A stretch of DNA of 64,000 bases from Nocardia jinanensis. Lineage in GTDB: Bacteria > Actinomycetota > Actinomycetes > Mycobacteriales > Mycobacteriaceae. Below, piece after piece: positions 15,505-24,765 of this stretch; within the stretch, counting starts at the first letter, position 1; the number at the start of each line of letters is the position of its first letter. The notes beneath the pieces are model-generated. The model was not told the DNA's origin. It did no database searches and was given only the letters and a program-made list of their open reading frames with translations. The translations under genes and the position numbers were made by a program. The stretch is from positions 62,001-126,000 of the forward strand of contig NZ_BMMH01000012.1 of the NCBI RefSeq assembly GCF_014645735.1, read 5' to 3'.

Positions 15505-16944
15505 TCACCGGCTCTCGACGGCGTCCGTTCGCATGGGAATCAGGGTGGTGAGCGCTATGGCGACACCGGCCGCGGTGACCGAGATCAGGAACGCGGTCTG
15601 GAACGCGTCTCGGGACGGCAACTGATGGGTGCCCAAGGTGATGGTCATATTGGCCAGGACCGCGCTCATCACCGCCGCCGAGGTGGAGGTGCCGACCGAA
15701 CGCATGAGCGCGTTCAGGCCGTTGGCCGCGGCGGTTTCGGTAATCGGCACCGCCCCCATGATCAGCGCGGGCATCGCCGCGTAGGCGAGGCCCACGCCGC
15801 CCGCCACCAGCACCGACGCGATCATGATCTGCCAGACGCTGTCCATGAGCGCCGCGGCGAACAGGTATCCGAGGCCGATCACCGCCGAACCCACTCCGAG
15901 GGTCAGTTTCGGTCCGAAGCGCGCCGAGATCCGCGCGGAGACCGGTGAGAGCAGCATCATCACGCATCCGCTGGGGGCCAGCGCGAGTCCGGCCGCCACC
16001 ATCGACAGTCCGAGGCCGTAGCCGGTTTCGGTGGGAGCCATCAGCAGCTGCGGGAAGCTCAGTGACATGCCGTAGAGCGCGAAACCCACGGCGATCGAGG
16101 CGATATTGGTGAACAGCACCCGGGGTCGCGCCGATATCCGCAGATCCACCAGTGGATGCCGCCGCCCGAGTTCGTATCGGCCCCAGCCGAGGAACACCAG
16201 GATCGAGACCGCGAACAGGGTCATGATCGACGGGCTGGTCCAACCCCATTGCGCGCCCTGTGTGATCGCCAGGAGCAGCGCCAACAAGGCGGTGGCCAAG
16301 CCCGCGGCGCCGCCGAAATCGAAGGGAGCCGGGGTGCGGACCGATGATTCCGGCACGAACCGGAGGATCAGCAGCGCACCCGCGCCGCCCAACGCCGCAG
16401 CGGCCCAGAACAGGACATGCCAGTCGGCGTGTTCGACGATCAGCGCGGCGATCGGCAGTCCGATCGCGCCGCCCACGCCGAGTGTGGAGCTCATCACGGC
16501 CATCGCCGAACCGACGCGCTCCGGCGGAAGTTCGTCCCGCATGATGCTGATACCGAGCGGTATGGCGCCGATCGCCACTCCCTGTAGGGCGCGCCCGGCC
16601 ACCGAGGGCAGCAGCGACGAGGACATCGCGCACAGCACCGAACCGACGATCATGGCCGCCAGATCCAACAGCAGGATGCGGCGTTTGCCGAACATATCGC
16701 CGAGGCGGCCGCTGATCGGTGTACACACCGCGGAGGCCAGCAGGGTCACCGTGATGACCCAGGAGGCATTGGTCGTAGTGGTGTTCAGCAGGGTTGGCAG
16801 GCTCGGGATGAGCGGTACGACCAGAGTCTGCATGAGCGAGACGACGATGCCGATGGTGCTCAGAGTGGCCACCAGCACGGTCGGTACGACGTGGGGACGA
16901 TCCCGTTCGTCCGATCTGGAAGGGTCGTCGGCCACAGCAGTCAC
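15505..16944 (-). CDS. MFS drug exporter, DHA2 type (14 TM)
   Basis: A 479-residue proton-driven exporter of the EmrB/QacA group. About 14 hydrophobic segments are present. Motif A, GRLGDMFGKRRIL, follows segment 2 and motif C-like glycines (STLGVGGAIGLPIAALI) lie in segment 5. Substrate is unknown. The GTG at 16944 (VTAVADDPSRS) gives a normal cytoplasmic N-terminus; a longer frame would run into the divergent promoter. Divergent from a MarR regulator whose operator-like dyad lies between them, so repression by that regulator is likely. The 3' end merges with the broken CHAP gene. Confidence 0.88.
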   Translation of the reverse strand: MTAVADDPSRSDERDRPHVVPTVLVATLSTIGIVVSLMQTLVVPLIPSLPTLLNTTTTNASWVITVTLLASAVCTPISGRLGDMFGKRRILLLDLAAMIVGSVLCAMSSSLLPSVAGRALQGVAIGAIPLGISIMRDELPPERVGSAMAVMSSTLGVGGAIGLPIAALIVEHADWHVLFWAAAALGGAGALLILRFVPESSVRTPAPFDFGGAAGLATALLALLLAITQGAQWGWTSPSIMTLFAVSILVFLGWGRYELGRRHPLVDLRISARPRVLFTNIASIAVGFALYGMSLSFPQLLMAPTETGYGLGLSMVAAGLALAPSGCVMMLLSPVSARISARFGPKLTLGVGSAVIGLGYLFAAALMDSVWQIMIASVLVAGGVGLAYAAMPALIMGAVPITETAAANGLNALMRSVGTSTSAAVMSAVLANMTITLGTHQLPSRDAFQTAFLISVTAAGVAIALTTLIPMRTDAVESR

Positions 16945-16949
16945 GAATA

Positions 16950-16978
16950 TGCACGTTACATAACCTGTGTATCGTGCA
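16950..16978. promoter_or_regulatory. Probable MarR operator between MFS and marR
   Basis: Inverted repeat TGCACG (16950-16955) and CGTGCA (16973-16978) around an AT-rich centre, in the 74-base gap between divergent genes. Location and symmetry fit a MarR dimer site controlling both directions; inference only. Confidence 0.5.
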
Positions 16979-17018
16979 CAATTTTGTATTCGGGCGAAAC
17001 AGGCGACATAGTGTCCAA

Positions 17019-17540
17019 ATGTCCGATTCGGCTGCACTGCCCGCCACCACCGCGGTGGACCGCCGGGACCCCGCCGTCCTGGCGCGGCTCGTCCTGGAAC
17101 TGAACCTGCTGTCCCGGCAGTACCCGGCCGCCCGCCGGAATTCGCCGTTCCAGCTGGACAGATCCGCGTACCTGATCCTGACCCGGCTGCGTCTGGGCGA
17201 TCCGCTGACCCTGCGCGAGCTGGCCGAAGCGTTCGGACTGGACGTATCCACCGTGAACCGTCAGGTCGCCGCCATGCTCGACCAGGACCTGGTGGAACGG
17301 GTACCCGATCCCGACGGCGGAGTCGCCCGCAAGGTCCGCCCCAGCGAAAAAGGGCTGCGGCTGTTCGAAGCCGATCTCACCCTGCAGCGCCGCGGCGTCG
17401 GCTCGGTGCTCACCGGCTGGCCCGACGACGAAGTCGAACAGCTGGTCCGGCTGCTGGGGCGGTTCAACGAAGGGGTCGAGGGCCTGGCCCGCCACCCCTG
17501 GCCGCGGCCCCATCCGAGCACCGGTTACCCGCTCCTCTGA
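17019..17540 (+). CDS. MarR-family transcriptional regulator
   Basis: A 173-residue winged-helix repressor-type protein. The HTH is LTLRELAEAFGLDVSTVNRQ (about residues 65-84), followed by the wing with the family signature DLVERVPDPDGGVARKVRPS. A C-terminal dimerisation helix follows. Starting at ATG 17019 (MSDSAALPATT) avoids reading through the intergenic dyad. It presumably controls the divergent DHA2 exporter and itself; the ligand is unknown. Confidence 0.88.
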   Translation: MSDSAALPATTAVDRRDPAVLARLVLELNLLSRQYPAARRNSPFQLDRSAYLILTRLRLGDPLTLRELAEAFGLDVSTVNRQVAAMLDQDLVERVPDPDGGVARKVRPSEKGLRLFEADLTLQRRGVGSVLTGWPDDEVEQLVRLLGRFNEGVEGLARHPWPRPHPSTGYPLL

Positions 17541-17592
17541 CTGCGAACCCGGTGGTCACCCGGTGTTCTCCGGCAACCGGTACCGTTGAGCC

Positions 17593-18186
17593 ATGATCAC
17601 GCTCAAAAAGGAAGACGGCGCAGCGGATCTCGCAGGGATCGCCAAGCTGAGTGTCGGTGTCAGCTGGGACCCCTCCGCGGGCGCCAGCGGTGGTGCGCTC
17701 GGCTGGGCGCGCCGCAAGAAAGGCGTCGACCTGGACCTGATCGCCATTCTCATGCAGGGCAGCGAACCGGTCCGTTTCGCCGGACTGGATTCGCTGGACC
17801 CGCTGGGCAACGGCTCGGTCCAGCACTCCGGCGACGAGCAGACCGGCGCGGCGGCCGGTGACGACGAAACCGTCCACGTCACCTTCTCCGAGATTCCCGG
17901 CGGTATCGACGCCATCGTCTTCGTCGCGGCAGCCTTCAAGAAGGGCAGCTCGTTCGAGAAGGCGAACAACATCTCCTTCAAGGTCTACGACGCCACCGGC
18001 GGCAGCAGCCAGCAGGTGGCCGATATCTGGCCGTCGCTGCTGGGCAGCGACAATGCCAACGCCGTGGCCCGCACATTCCGCAACGGTGATATCTGGCAGC
18101 TCGAGGTACTCAACCGCAAAGGCAAGATCAAGCAGGGCGATAAGCAGGCGCTGCTGCGGTTCGCCATGGGCGGCGGCGGTGCCTGA
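17593..18186 (+). CDS. TerD-family protein
   Basis: A 197-residue member of the TerD/TerE/CABP family, calcium-binding proteins tied to tellurite resistance and general envelope stress. It starts MITLKKEDG and contains the family pattern ISFKVYDATGG, with an acidic ligand-type segment GDDETVHVTFSEIPGGIDAI. Family members usually occur in ter clusters; here it is single, between a MarR gene and a PPOX-fold gene, so a specific role cannot be inferred. Confidence 0.9.
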   Translation: MITLKKEDGAADLAGIAKLSVGVSWDPSAGASGGALGWARRKKGVDLDLIAILMQGSEPVRFAGLDSLDPLGNGSVQHSGDEQTGAAAGDDETVHVTFSEIPGGIDAIVFVAAAFKKGSSFEKANNISFKVYDATGGSSQQVADIWPSLLGSDNANAVARTFRNGDIWQLEVLNRKGKIKQGDKQALLRFAMGGGGA

Positions 18187-18199
18187 GCCGCGGAGGTGA

Positions 18200-18613
18200 T
18201 CAGCCCGCCGCCCAGCCCGACCAGCGCGTGATATCGAGCGCGAGAACCGGTCCGGGCGGCGGTTCCGATACATAGACGGGATAGCGCGCGGTCAGCTGTG
18301 CCAGACCTGCGTCGGCCTCGTCTCCCGTCACGATGCGTGCGGTCCCGTCGGCGCGCACCCACCACAGTCGGGACCAGTCCTCGTCGTAGAAATCGGCCAG
18401 CACGGTGATATGTGGGTCGGCTTCGATATTGGCGAGCCGACGCAAGGCGGTGGTCGTTTTCGGTTTGGCGTCGACCGCGGTGTAGACGGTATCGCCGGCG
18501 AGCACGAACACTATCGGCACGATATGCGGGGTCCCCTCGGCGGTGACGGTGGCGAGCCGGGCCACCCTGGCCGCGGCGAATCGTGCGCGCGCCCGAGCCC
18601 GATCCAACCGCAT
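18200..18613 (-). CDS. PPOX-fold, probably F420-dependent oxidoreductase
   Basis: A 137-residue split-barrel protein of the actinobacterial TIGR03668-like group. Seen: RARFAAARVARLATVTAEGT, the flavin-type strand HIVPIVFVL, the VDAKPKTTTALRRLANI segment with phosphate-contacting Lys/Thr, and the C-terminal ITRWSGWAA that closes the barrel. Members are thought to bind F420 rather than FMN, in keeping with fbiC in this genome; the substrate is unknown. ATG 18613 follows GAGGAGGTCTG. It lies just downstream of the VWA gene. Confidence 0.85.
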   Translation of the reverse strand: MRLDRARARARFAAARVARLATVTAEGTPHIVPIVFVLAGDTVYTAVDAKPKTTTALRRLANIEADPHITVLADFYDEDWSRLWWVRADGTARIVTGDEADAGLAQLTARYPVYVSEPPPGPVLALDITRWSGWAAG

Positions 18614-18656
18614 CAGACCTCCTCGCTCACCGACCCCAGGCATCCGCGGCACCGTG

Positions 18657-20609
18657 TCAACGCCGCCGGCCCCGCAGATAATCGCTGACCACCGCGGCAC
18701 CGAGACCGTCCAGGTCGGGTGCCACCACCCGTCCGCCGCTGCGCCGGGCCACCAGATCCACGAACGCCGCCAGGCGTGGTTCCTCACCCAGCATGAACAC
18801 CGAGACCGAGGCTCCCGAGCGGGCCAGCGAATCCACCTGGGCCACGGTCACCGCCAGCGTCCGGCGGTCCGGCGGCCAGTTGAAATAGGCCGTACCGTCG
18901 GACTCCAGGTGCGCGGTCGGCTCACCGTCGGTGACCACCAGCACCACCGGGACCGCGTCCGGGTGCCGGCGCAGATGCCGGTCGGCCAGCAGCAGCGCGT
19001 GGTGCAGGTTGGTGCCCTGCTCCCAGACCGGTTCCAACCCGGTCAGTTCCGCGATATCCACCGTCGCGGCGTGCCTGCCGAAGGTGATCAGTTCCAGGGC
19101 GTCGGATCGGAACCGGGTGCTGATCAGATGTTGCAGGGCCAGCGCCGTCCGCTTCATCGGCACCCAGCGCCCGTCCTGCACCATCGACCACGAGGTGTCG
19201 ACGCAGAGGGCGACCGCCGCCCGGGACCGCTGTTCGGTTTCGGCGATCTCCACATCCGCGACATCCAGGGTCACCGAAGGGCTCCCGGTGGACGCCGAGC
19301 GCAGAACCGCGTTACGCACTGTGCGCGAGACATCCCACGGCTCGGTATCGCCGAACTGCCACGGCCGGCTCGCGCCGGTCGGCTCCCCCGCGGCCCCGGC
19401 CAGCGCTGTCTCACGCTGTCCCTTTCGGCTGCGGAGTTTTCCGACGATATCGCGGAGCGCGACCTCCCCCAGCCGCCGCAGCGCCTTGGGGGTCAATCGC
19501 AGCGAGCCGTCCGGGGCCCGCTCGAACAGTCCCTGCCGTCGCAGTTCCCGTTCCAGTTCGGCCAGCCGGGCCGCATCCATCCGGGCATCGACACCCAGCT
19601 GCCGCTCCAGCATCTCCAGATCGATATCCTCCAGCCGCGCACCGGGATAGGACTGGGCGAGCTGAGCGGCGAGTTCGTCGAGTTCGCCCAGGTCCTGCAT
19701 GGCTTCCACGGCCTCGCCCATACCCAGCGGATCCTGGCCGCGGAAACGCCGCGCCGACTCCCAGTCCTGTCCGGGGCGCAGTGCGCGCAGGTTCGCATCG
19801 AGCTCGGCGATCTGCTGCGCGATCCGCGGATCCCCGAACGCCTGGCCGACGAGCTCGTTCAATTCCGCCTGCTGCTGTGCCGACATCGAATTCATCATCC
19901 GCTGCGCCGCCGCCGCACGCGCGGCCAGCGTATCGATCAATTCCTCGGTATCGCGCGGATTCTCCGGGAAGAACTCCCCGTGTTCGTCCATGAACTCGGC
20001 GAACTGCTCCTCGGTATCCGCACCGCGGGCGTGCGCGGCCAGCAGATCGTTGAGGTCCGACATCATTCGCCGGACCCGCTCCACATCGTGCGGAGTAGCG
20101 CTCTGCAAAGCCTGTTTCATCCCCTGGAAGCGGGATTCCAGCAGTTCTTCGCCGAGTAGATCGCGGATCTTCTGATAGTTCTCCCGGCCCGTTTCCGAGC
20201 GCCAGGGGTACTCGCCGAGCTCGTTCACCGCACCCGCCGTGCTCGACGGCAGAGCGTCCAACTGCATTTCGGCGAACCGCGCATCGTCGGACGGATCCGG
20301 GAACAGTGCACGGCGCTCGGCCTCCAGCGCCCGGTCCAGCAGTTCTCGTACCTGCTGCAGGGTGCCGTCCAAGCGGTGCGACCGCGAGATCTCGGCCCGC
20401 CGCTCCCACAGGCGACGCGTCAGTTCTTCCAGTCCGGGCATCCCGGACGTGCCACGCCGCAACAGTTCCTCGAGCGCCGAACGCGGCGAGGAACCTTCCA
20501 TCACCTCACGCCCTATCTCCGAGAGTGCCTCCCGCAGATCGAGCGGGGGCGCCAGCGGATCGGGCCCTTCGTGATAGGGCCCGTAGGAATATCGGTCGGC
20601 CGCTGTCAT
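18657..20609 (-). CDS. VWA-domain protein, partner of the upstream AAA+ ATPase
   Basis: A 650-residue protein with a mainly helical, Glu/Arg-rich N-terminal two thirds and a C-terminal von Willebrand A domain. The MIDAS metal site DTSWS (in VALCVDTSWSMVQDG) is near residue 470, with the later motif VVTDGEPTAHL. It resembles the VWA subunits of Mg-chelatase/MoxR-VWA pairs, which remodel or insert cofactors into partner proteins; the target here is unknown. The ATG after GAAGAGGTGTG was chosen. The upstream ATPase gene ends 28 bases before it, so the two form an operon. Confidence 0.85.
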   Translation of the reverse strand: MTAADRYSYGPYHEGPDPLAPPLDLREALSEIGREVMEGSSPRSALEELLRRGTSGMPGLEELTRRLWERRAEISRSHRLDGTLQQVRELLDRALEAERRALFPDPSDDARFAEMQLDALPSSTAGAVNELGEYPWRSETGRENYQKIRDLLGEELLESRFQGMKQALQSATPHDVERVRRMMSDLNDLLAAHARGADTEEQFAEFMDEHGEFFPENPRDTEELIDTLAARAAAAQRMMNSMSAQQQAELNELVGQAFGDPRIAQQIAELDANLRALRPGQDWESARRFRGQDPLGMGEAVEAMQDLGELDELAAQLAQSYPGARLEDIDLEMLERQLGVDARMDAARLAELERELRRQGLFERAPDGSLRLTPKALRRLGEVALRDIVGKLRSRKGQRETALAGAAGEPTGASRPWQFGDTEPWDVSRTVRNAVLRSASTGSPSVTLDVADVEIAETEQRSRAAVALCVDTSWSMVQDGRWVPMKRTALALQHLISTRFRSDALELITFGRHAATVDIAELTGLEPVWEQGTNLHHALLLADRHLRRHPDAVPVVLVVTDGEPTAHLESDGTAYFNWPPDRRTLAVTVAQVDSLARSGASVSVFMLGEEPRLAAFVDLVARRSGGRVVAPDLDGLGAAVVSDYLRGRRR

Positions 20610-20637
20610 CACACCTCTTCGAAACCGGTCGACGCGG

Positions 20638-22035
20638 TCACGCGCCGTACACCGCGCTACCCTCGTCGTCGGAATCCTTGGCCACCTGCCGCGCCAGATA
20701 CAGGGACTCCAGGGCGAATTCGACCGCCGCCGCGATGCGCTGCGGCGGATCACCCACCGCTACGCCCAGCCGCAGCGCCACCTCGTGCAGCACCGGCAGC
20801 TCCGGCAGCGCCGACAGCACCTGCGTGCCGGGGACCCGCTCGCCCGTGGTCACCAGATGGCCCTCGTCCACCGCGTCGGCCAGCGGCCGCAGATCCAGTC
20901 CGCCCAGCCGGTCGCGGGCGGTATCCGCGAAAGCCCGCCGCAGCATATGGGTGAGATGCTCCTGCTCGCGGCCTTCCTCACCGGATTCGAATTCCAGTTT
21001 CCCGCGCAGTACCGCCGGCACCGATTCCAGATCCACCGGCCGGGCCACCGCGGGGTCCTCTCCGGTCAGCGCGGCCCGCCGCAGCGCGGCCGCGGCCACA
21101 GTCTCGGCCGCCGCCACCGCGAAGCGGGCCGACACACCGGAGCGCTGGTCGATGGCGGGAGACTCGCGTAGTCGCCGCACGAACCGGGCCAGCACCTCGA
21201 TCAGCGGGTCGCCCACCTCGGCGACCAGTTCGGCCTCCTGCCGCACCAGCGCCATCTCCGCCTCGACGGTCAGCGGGTAGTGGGTGCGGATCTCGGCGCC
21301 GAACCGGTCCTTCAGCGGCGTGATGATCCGGCCGCGGTTGGTGTAGTCCTCGGGGTTGGCGGTCGCCACCAGCAGCACATCCAGCGGTAGCCGCAGCGTG
21401 TAGCCGCGCACCTGGATATCGCGCTCCTCCATCACATTCAGCAGCGCCACCTGGATCCGCTCGGCCAGGTCGGGCAGCTCGTTCACGGCCACGATCCCCC
21501 GGTGCGCACGCGGCACCAGCCCGAAATGAATGGTTTCCGGATCACCCAGCCTGCGCCCCTCGGCGACCTTCACCGGATCCACATCGCCGATCAGATCGCC
21601 CACCGAGGTATCCGGAGTCGCGAGCTTCTCGGCGTAACGCTGCGAACGATGCCGCCACACCACGGGTAGATCGTCGCCCAGTTCGGCGGCCAGCCGCCGC
21701 CCCTGCGGACTGATCGGTTCCAGCGGATGTTCGCCGAGTTCGGCGCCCTCGATCACCGGGGTCCATTCGTCGAGCAGTTCGACGACCGTCCGCAACAGGC
21801 GGGTCTTACCCTGACCCCGCTCACCCAGCAGCACCACATCGTGACCCGCCAGCAAAGCGCGCTCCAACTGGGGCAGCACCGTCCGATCGAAGCCGACGAT
21901 CCCGGGCCACGGATCGTCTCCCGACGCCAGCCGGGCCAGCAGATTTTCCCGGATCTCGGCCTTCACACTCCGCGGCGCGTACCCGGCCGCCCGCAACGCG
22001 CCCGCGGTGGCGGGCAGGTCTGTTGGCACAGTCAC
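20638..22035 (-). CDS. AAA+ ATPase of the Mg-chelatase/MoxR type
   Basis: A 465-residue ATPase. Walker A is GERGQGKTR (residues 71-79). It also shows a Walker B-like GIVAVNELPDL, sensor 1 (LLVATANPEDYTN), an arginine-bearing KDRFGAEI and a lid domain with SGVSARFAVAAAE. The sensor-1 ATANPEDY region and insertions are typical of the ChlI/MoxR clade. It is encoded directly upstream of a VWA protein, the standard two-subunit chaperone-like arrangement. The start is GTG at 22035, preceded by GGTGAG. Confidence 0.9.
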   Translation of the reverse strand: MTVPTDLPATAGALRAAGYAPRSVKAEIRENLLARLASGDDPWPGIVGFDRTVLPQLERALLAGHDVVLLGERGQGKTRLLRTVVELLDEWTPVIEGAELGEHPLEPISPQGRRLAAELGDDLPVVWRHRSQRYAEKLATPDTSVGDLIGDVDPVKVAEGRRLGDPETIHFGLVPRAHRGIVAVNELPDLAERIQVALLNVMEERDIQVRGYTLRLPLDVLLVATANPEDYTNRGRIITPLKDRFGAEIRTHYPLTVEAEMALVRQEAELVAEVGDPLIEVLARFVRRLRESPAIDQRSGVSARFAVAAAETVAAAALRRAALTGEDPAVARPVDLESVPAVLRGKLEFESGEEGREQEHLTHMLRRAFADTARDRLGGLDLRPLADAVDEGHLVTTGERVPGTQVLSALPELPVLHEVALRLGVAVGDPPQRIAAAVEFALESLYLARQVAKDSDDEGSAVYGA

Positions 22036-22125
22036 CTCACCGACGCTACGACTATTTCTCCCATCGGTCGACAGGTACTACGCCGGACCCGCCGCTCGGA
22101 GCGCACCGGCAGCGCCGCGAGGGTG

Positions 22126-22764
22126 TCAGGAGGGCTCGGCTTCCAGCCGTCGCCGCAACGTATCCAGACCGTCCCCGTGCAGGTCGGCGACCGCGACGGC
22201 GCGCCCCGAGGACGCCAGCAGTAGCGACAGCAGCGGGCCACGCACCTGCGGCCCGGCGCCTGCGCTGAATTCCGCGTCATCGGCCACCAGTGTGAGCCCG
22301 GCGGCGAGTTCCTTCCCGCCGCCGAAGCTCGCCGAGGTCCGCAGCTGGAGCCGCAACGCGTCGGCCGTGGCCTCCATCGGGTATGCACGGGTGATTCCCA
22401 GCGGCCGCCGGATGTCCTCCCCGTGCACGATCATCTCGACCAGTCTGCTGTCCCGGGGAGCGGGTGGGCTCACCGTGCGGCCCAGCTCCACCCGCAACCG
22501 GTCCAGAGTTTCGGCGGGTGTCGCGGCGCGTTCCCGTGCGACCCCGGTCTCGGTGAACCGGTCGAAATCGAAGCGGGCACGGGCGAACTGCCAGAGGAAG
22601 ACGGGTACGGAGGTTTTCGCGGTGGCCACGATATGCGCGAGCACATCGTGCACGGTCCACCCGGGGCACAACGACGGAGTCGCCCACTGGTCGCCGGTGA
22701 GCCCTTCGAGATCCGCGATGAGCGCCGTCCGCTCGGACCGGACGGTCGGCCACACGTTTTCCAC
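22126..22764 (-). CDS. Maleylpyruvate isomerase-fold protein (mycothiol-dependent type)
   Basis: A 212-residue DinB/MDMPI-fold protein. The N-terminal four-helix part shows LTGDQWATPSLCPGWTVHDV and LAHI, giving the metal-binding histidine pattern with a later EMIVHGEDIRRPLG. Such proteins use mycothiol or are structural relatives without known substrate; mshB in this window shows mycothiol is made. GTG start follows GGAGGCGCT. It is read in the same direction as the AAA+ gene but 90 bases separate them, so co-transcription is uncertain. Confidence 0.85.
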   Translation of the reverse strand: MENVWPTVRSERTALIADLEGLTGDQWATPSLCPGWTVHDVLAHIVATAKTSVPVFLWQFARARFDFDRFTETGVARERAATPAETLDRLRVELGRTVSPPAPRDSRLVEMIVHGEDIRRPLGITRAYPMEATADALRLQLRTSASFGGGKELAAGLTLVADDAEFSAGAGPQVRGPLLSLLLASSGRAVAVADLHGDGLDTLRRRLEAEPS

Positions 22765-22901
22765 AGCGCCTCCAGATCGGCTCGAACCCCGGGTCGCGGG
22801 GTGACGAACCGCACACTACGGACCGGCACCGACAATTCCGCCGGTCCGCGCCGCACATCGAGGACGCCGCCGGAGTGCGGCGCCATCGAGTTGGTGGTCG
22901 A

Positions 22902-23945
22902 TCAGCCGCGCGCCGCCCCGGAGACCAGCGCCTCGTCCCAGAGCCGCCGCAGAATCGTCCCCGCCGGATCCGGCGATGCCTCCCGGAACCCCGTACCCGC
23001 CCACAGCGCCATATCGCCGGCGATGTACTTCTCGGCCGCGGCCGCCCGGATCGGACTGGTGAGGTGATGGATCTGCGGGTACGCGGCCGGCGCCGTGCCG
23101 TATTCGGCGATGAATTCATTGGCCAGCCCGCGGGCGGGCCGGCCGGAGAACACGCGTGTCACCACTGTGTCGGTGAACTGCGGATCGGCCAACGCGTCCT
23201 TGTGCGCCGTTCTCGCGCCGGATTCGGTACTGCGCAGGAATGCGGTGCCGAGCTGGACGGCCACCGCCCCGTGCGCGAGTGCCTCGACGATGCGCGCTCC
23301 GTCGGAGATCCCGCCCGCGGCGACCACCGGCAGCGGGCACCAGGCGGTGATCTCGTCGAGCAGTTCGATCAGCGGTGTCGTACCCGGCTCGTCCTCGACC
23401 CGGAACGTCCCCCGGTGACCCCCACCCTCGGGCCCTTGCAGGCACAGCGCGTCGACTCCCGCCTCCACCGCGGCACGCGCCTCGTCCGGACCGGTTACCG
23501 TCGCGATCACCGCGGACCCCGCGTCACGTAACCGTCGCACGGTGTCCACCGGGGGCAGGCCGAAGGTCAGCGAGACCACGGGCACCCGCTGGTCGACCAG
23601 CAGATCCACCTTCTCGGCGAACCGATCGTCGTCGAATTCCCGGACGGCGGGCAGATCGATCCCGTACCGGCGCGCGGTCTCCCCCAACCTGGCCCGGTAC
23701 TCCTCCACTGCTGCGGCGTCGTACGAATTACGTTGCGGGACGAAGAGATTCACACCGAATGCCGCATCGGTACGCGCCCGGACCTCGCGTATCTGCAGCG
23801 CCACCGCCTCGGGGGTCTTGTACCCGGCTGCCAGAAAGCTCAGCCCGCCCGCCTCCGTGACACCGGCCACCAACTCCGGGGTCGAGGGCCCACCGGCCAT
23901 CGGCGCCGCCACGATCGGCACGGCGAGATCTCCGAAATCGAACAC
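22902..23945 (-). CDS. Nitronate monooxygenase (2-nitropropane dioxygenase family)
   Basis: An FMN-dependent TIM-barrel enzyme of 347 residues that oxidises alkyl nitronates. The family pattern is clear: PIVAAPMAGGPSTPELVAGV, GVNLFVP, the FMN phosphate-binding CLQGPEGGGHRGT, VVAAGGISDGARIVEALAHG and AVQLGTAFL. The start at GTG 23945 is supported by GGAGGTGGAC directly upstream; a longer frame would add 16 residues rich in V/D. Monocistronic as far as can be seen. Confidence 0.92.
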   Translation of the reverse strand: MFDFGDLAVPIVAAPMAGGPSTPELVAGVTEAGGLSFLAAGYKTPEAVALQIREVRARTDAAFGVNLFVPQRNSYDAAAVEEYRARLGETARRYGIDLPAVREFDDDRFAEKVDLLVDQRVPVVSLTFGLPPVDTVRRLRDAGSAVIATVTGPDEARAAVEAGVDALCLQGPEGGGHRGTFRVEDEPGTTPLIELLDEITAWCPLPVVAAGGISDGARIVEALAHGAVAVQLGTAFLRSTESGARTAHKDALADPQFTDTVVTRVFSGRPARGLANEFIAEYGTAPAAYPQIHHLTSPIRAAAAEKYIAGDMALWAGTGFREASPDPAGTILRRLWDEALVSGAARG

Positions 23946-24187
23946 GTCCACCTCCACGTCGACACCGACTCGGTCGACACCCACCCTCCTCACCTACCGG
24001 TACGGCGCGAACACCGGGTGGTACCGCTGTTCCCTCCGTCACGGATCGGGCCGGGCCCGCTTCGGCGAGGTTCGCCCGAAACGGGTGAACCGTGGCAGCG
24101 GTACCCGGACCTCATATCGATGCATAATTCCGGTGACCGTGGCGCATCTCGTGACCTCGCGCCTACCTCCCCGTAGGAGAAGAGGGT

Positions 24188-24658
24188 ATGTCCGATTCGA
24201 GTACGTTCATCGTCGAACGCGCGACCACCATCGCCGCGCCCGAGCCCCGGATACGAGCACTCGTCGACGACTTCCATCACTGGCGTGACTGGTCGCCGTG
24301 GGAGGACGCCGACCCCGACCTGAACCGGACCTATTCCGGTCCGGGATCGGGAGTGGGCGCCCGCTACGACTGGGAGGGCAATCGCAGGGCGGGTGCCGGC
24401 ACGATGACTATCACCGCGTCGGAACCGGGCCGGGTCGGGATCGACCTGGCCTTCCGCAAACCGTTCCGGAATCAGAACGAGGTGACATTCCGGCTGGTGC
24501 CGACCGGCGACACCACCGAGGTGACCTGGCGGATGACCGGCCGCAAGAACCTGTTCTTCAAAGTGTTCGGCTTCCTGTTCCCCATGGACCGGTTCATCGG
24601 GCCGGACTTCGAGAAGGGCCTCGTGCGGTTGAAGGGCCGGGCCGAAGCGGCTACCTGA
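24188..24658 (+). CDS. SRPBCC (START-like) family protein
   Basis: A 156-residue polyketide-cyclase/AHSA1-like hotdog-groove protein. It begins with the family strand STFIVERATTIAAPEPRIRA, then LVDDFHHWRDWSPWE, a glycine-rich turn region and a C-terminal helix (GPDFEKGLVRLKGRAEA). Ligand unknown. The ATG follows AGGAGAAGAGGGT. It is convergent with the next gene across a strong terminator hairpin. Confidence 0.88.
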   Translation: MSDSSTFIVERATTIAAPEPRIRALVDDFHHWRDWSPWEDADPDLNRTYSGPGSGVGARYDWEGNRRAGAGTMTITASEPGRVGIDLAFRKPFRNQNEVTFRLVPTGDTTEVTWRMTGRKNLFFKVFGFLFPMDRFIGPDFEKGLVRLKGRAEAAT

Positions 24659-24712
24659 GCGCCGCCGGTCGATTCGCGCCGGGGCACCGGCGGAAGCGAA
24701 AACGATGAACAA

Positions 24713-24748
24713 CAGCGCGGTCGCGGTGAAGATCACGCGACCGCGCTG
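24713..24748. terminator. Bidirectional terminator hairpin
   Basis: Perfect 13-bp stem CAGCGCGGTCGCG / CGCGACCGCGCTG with a 10-base loop between two convergent genes; no strong T-run, as usual in this GC range. Confidence 0.75.
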
Positions 24749-24765
24749 CCGGACCGGCACGGCCG

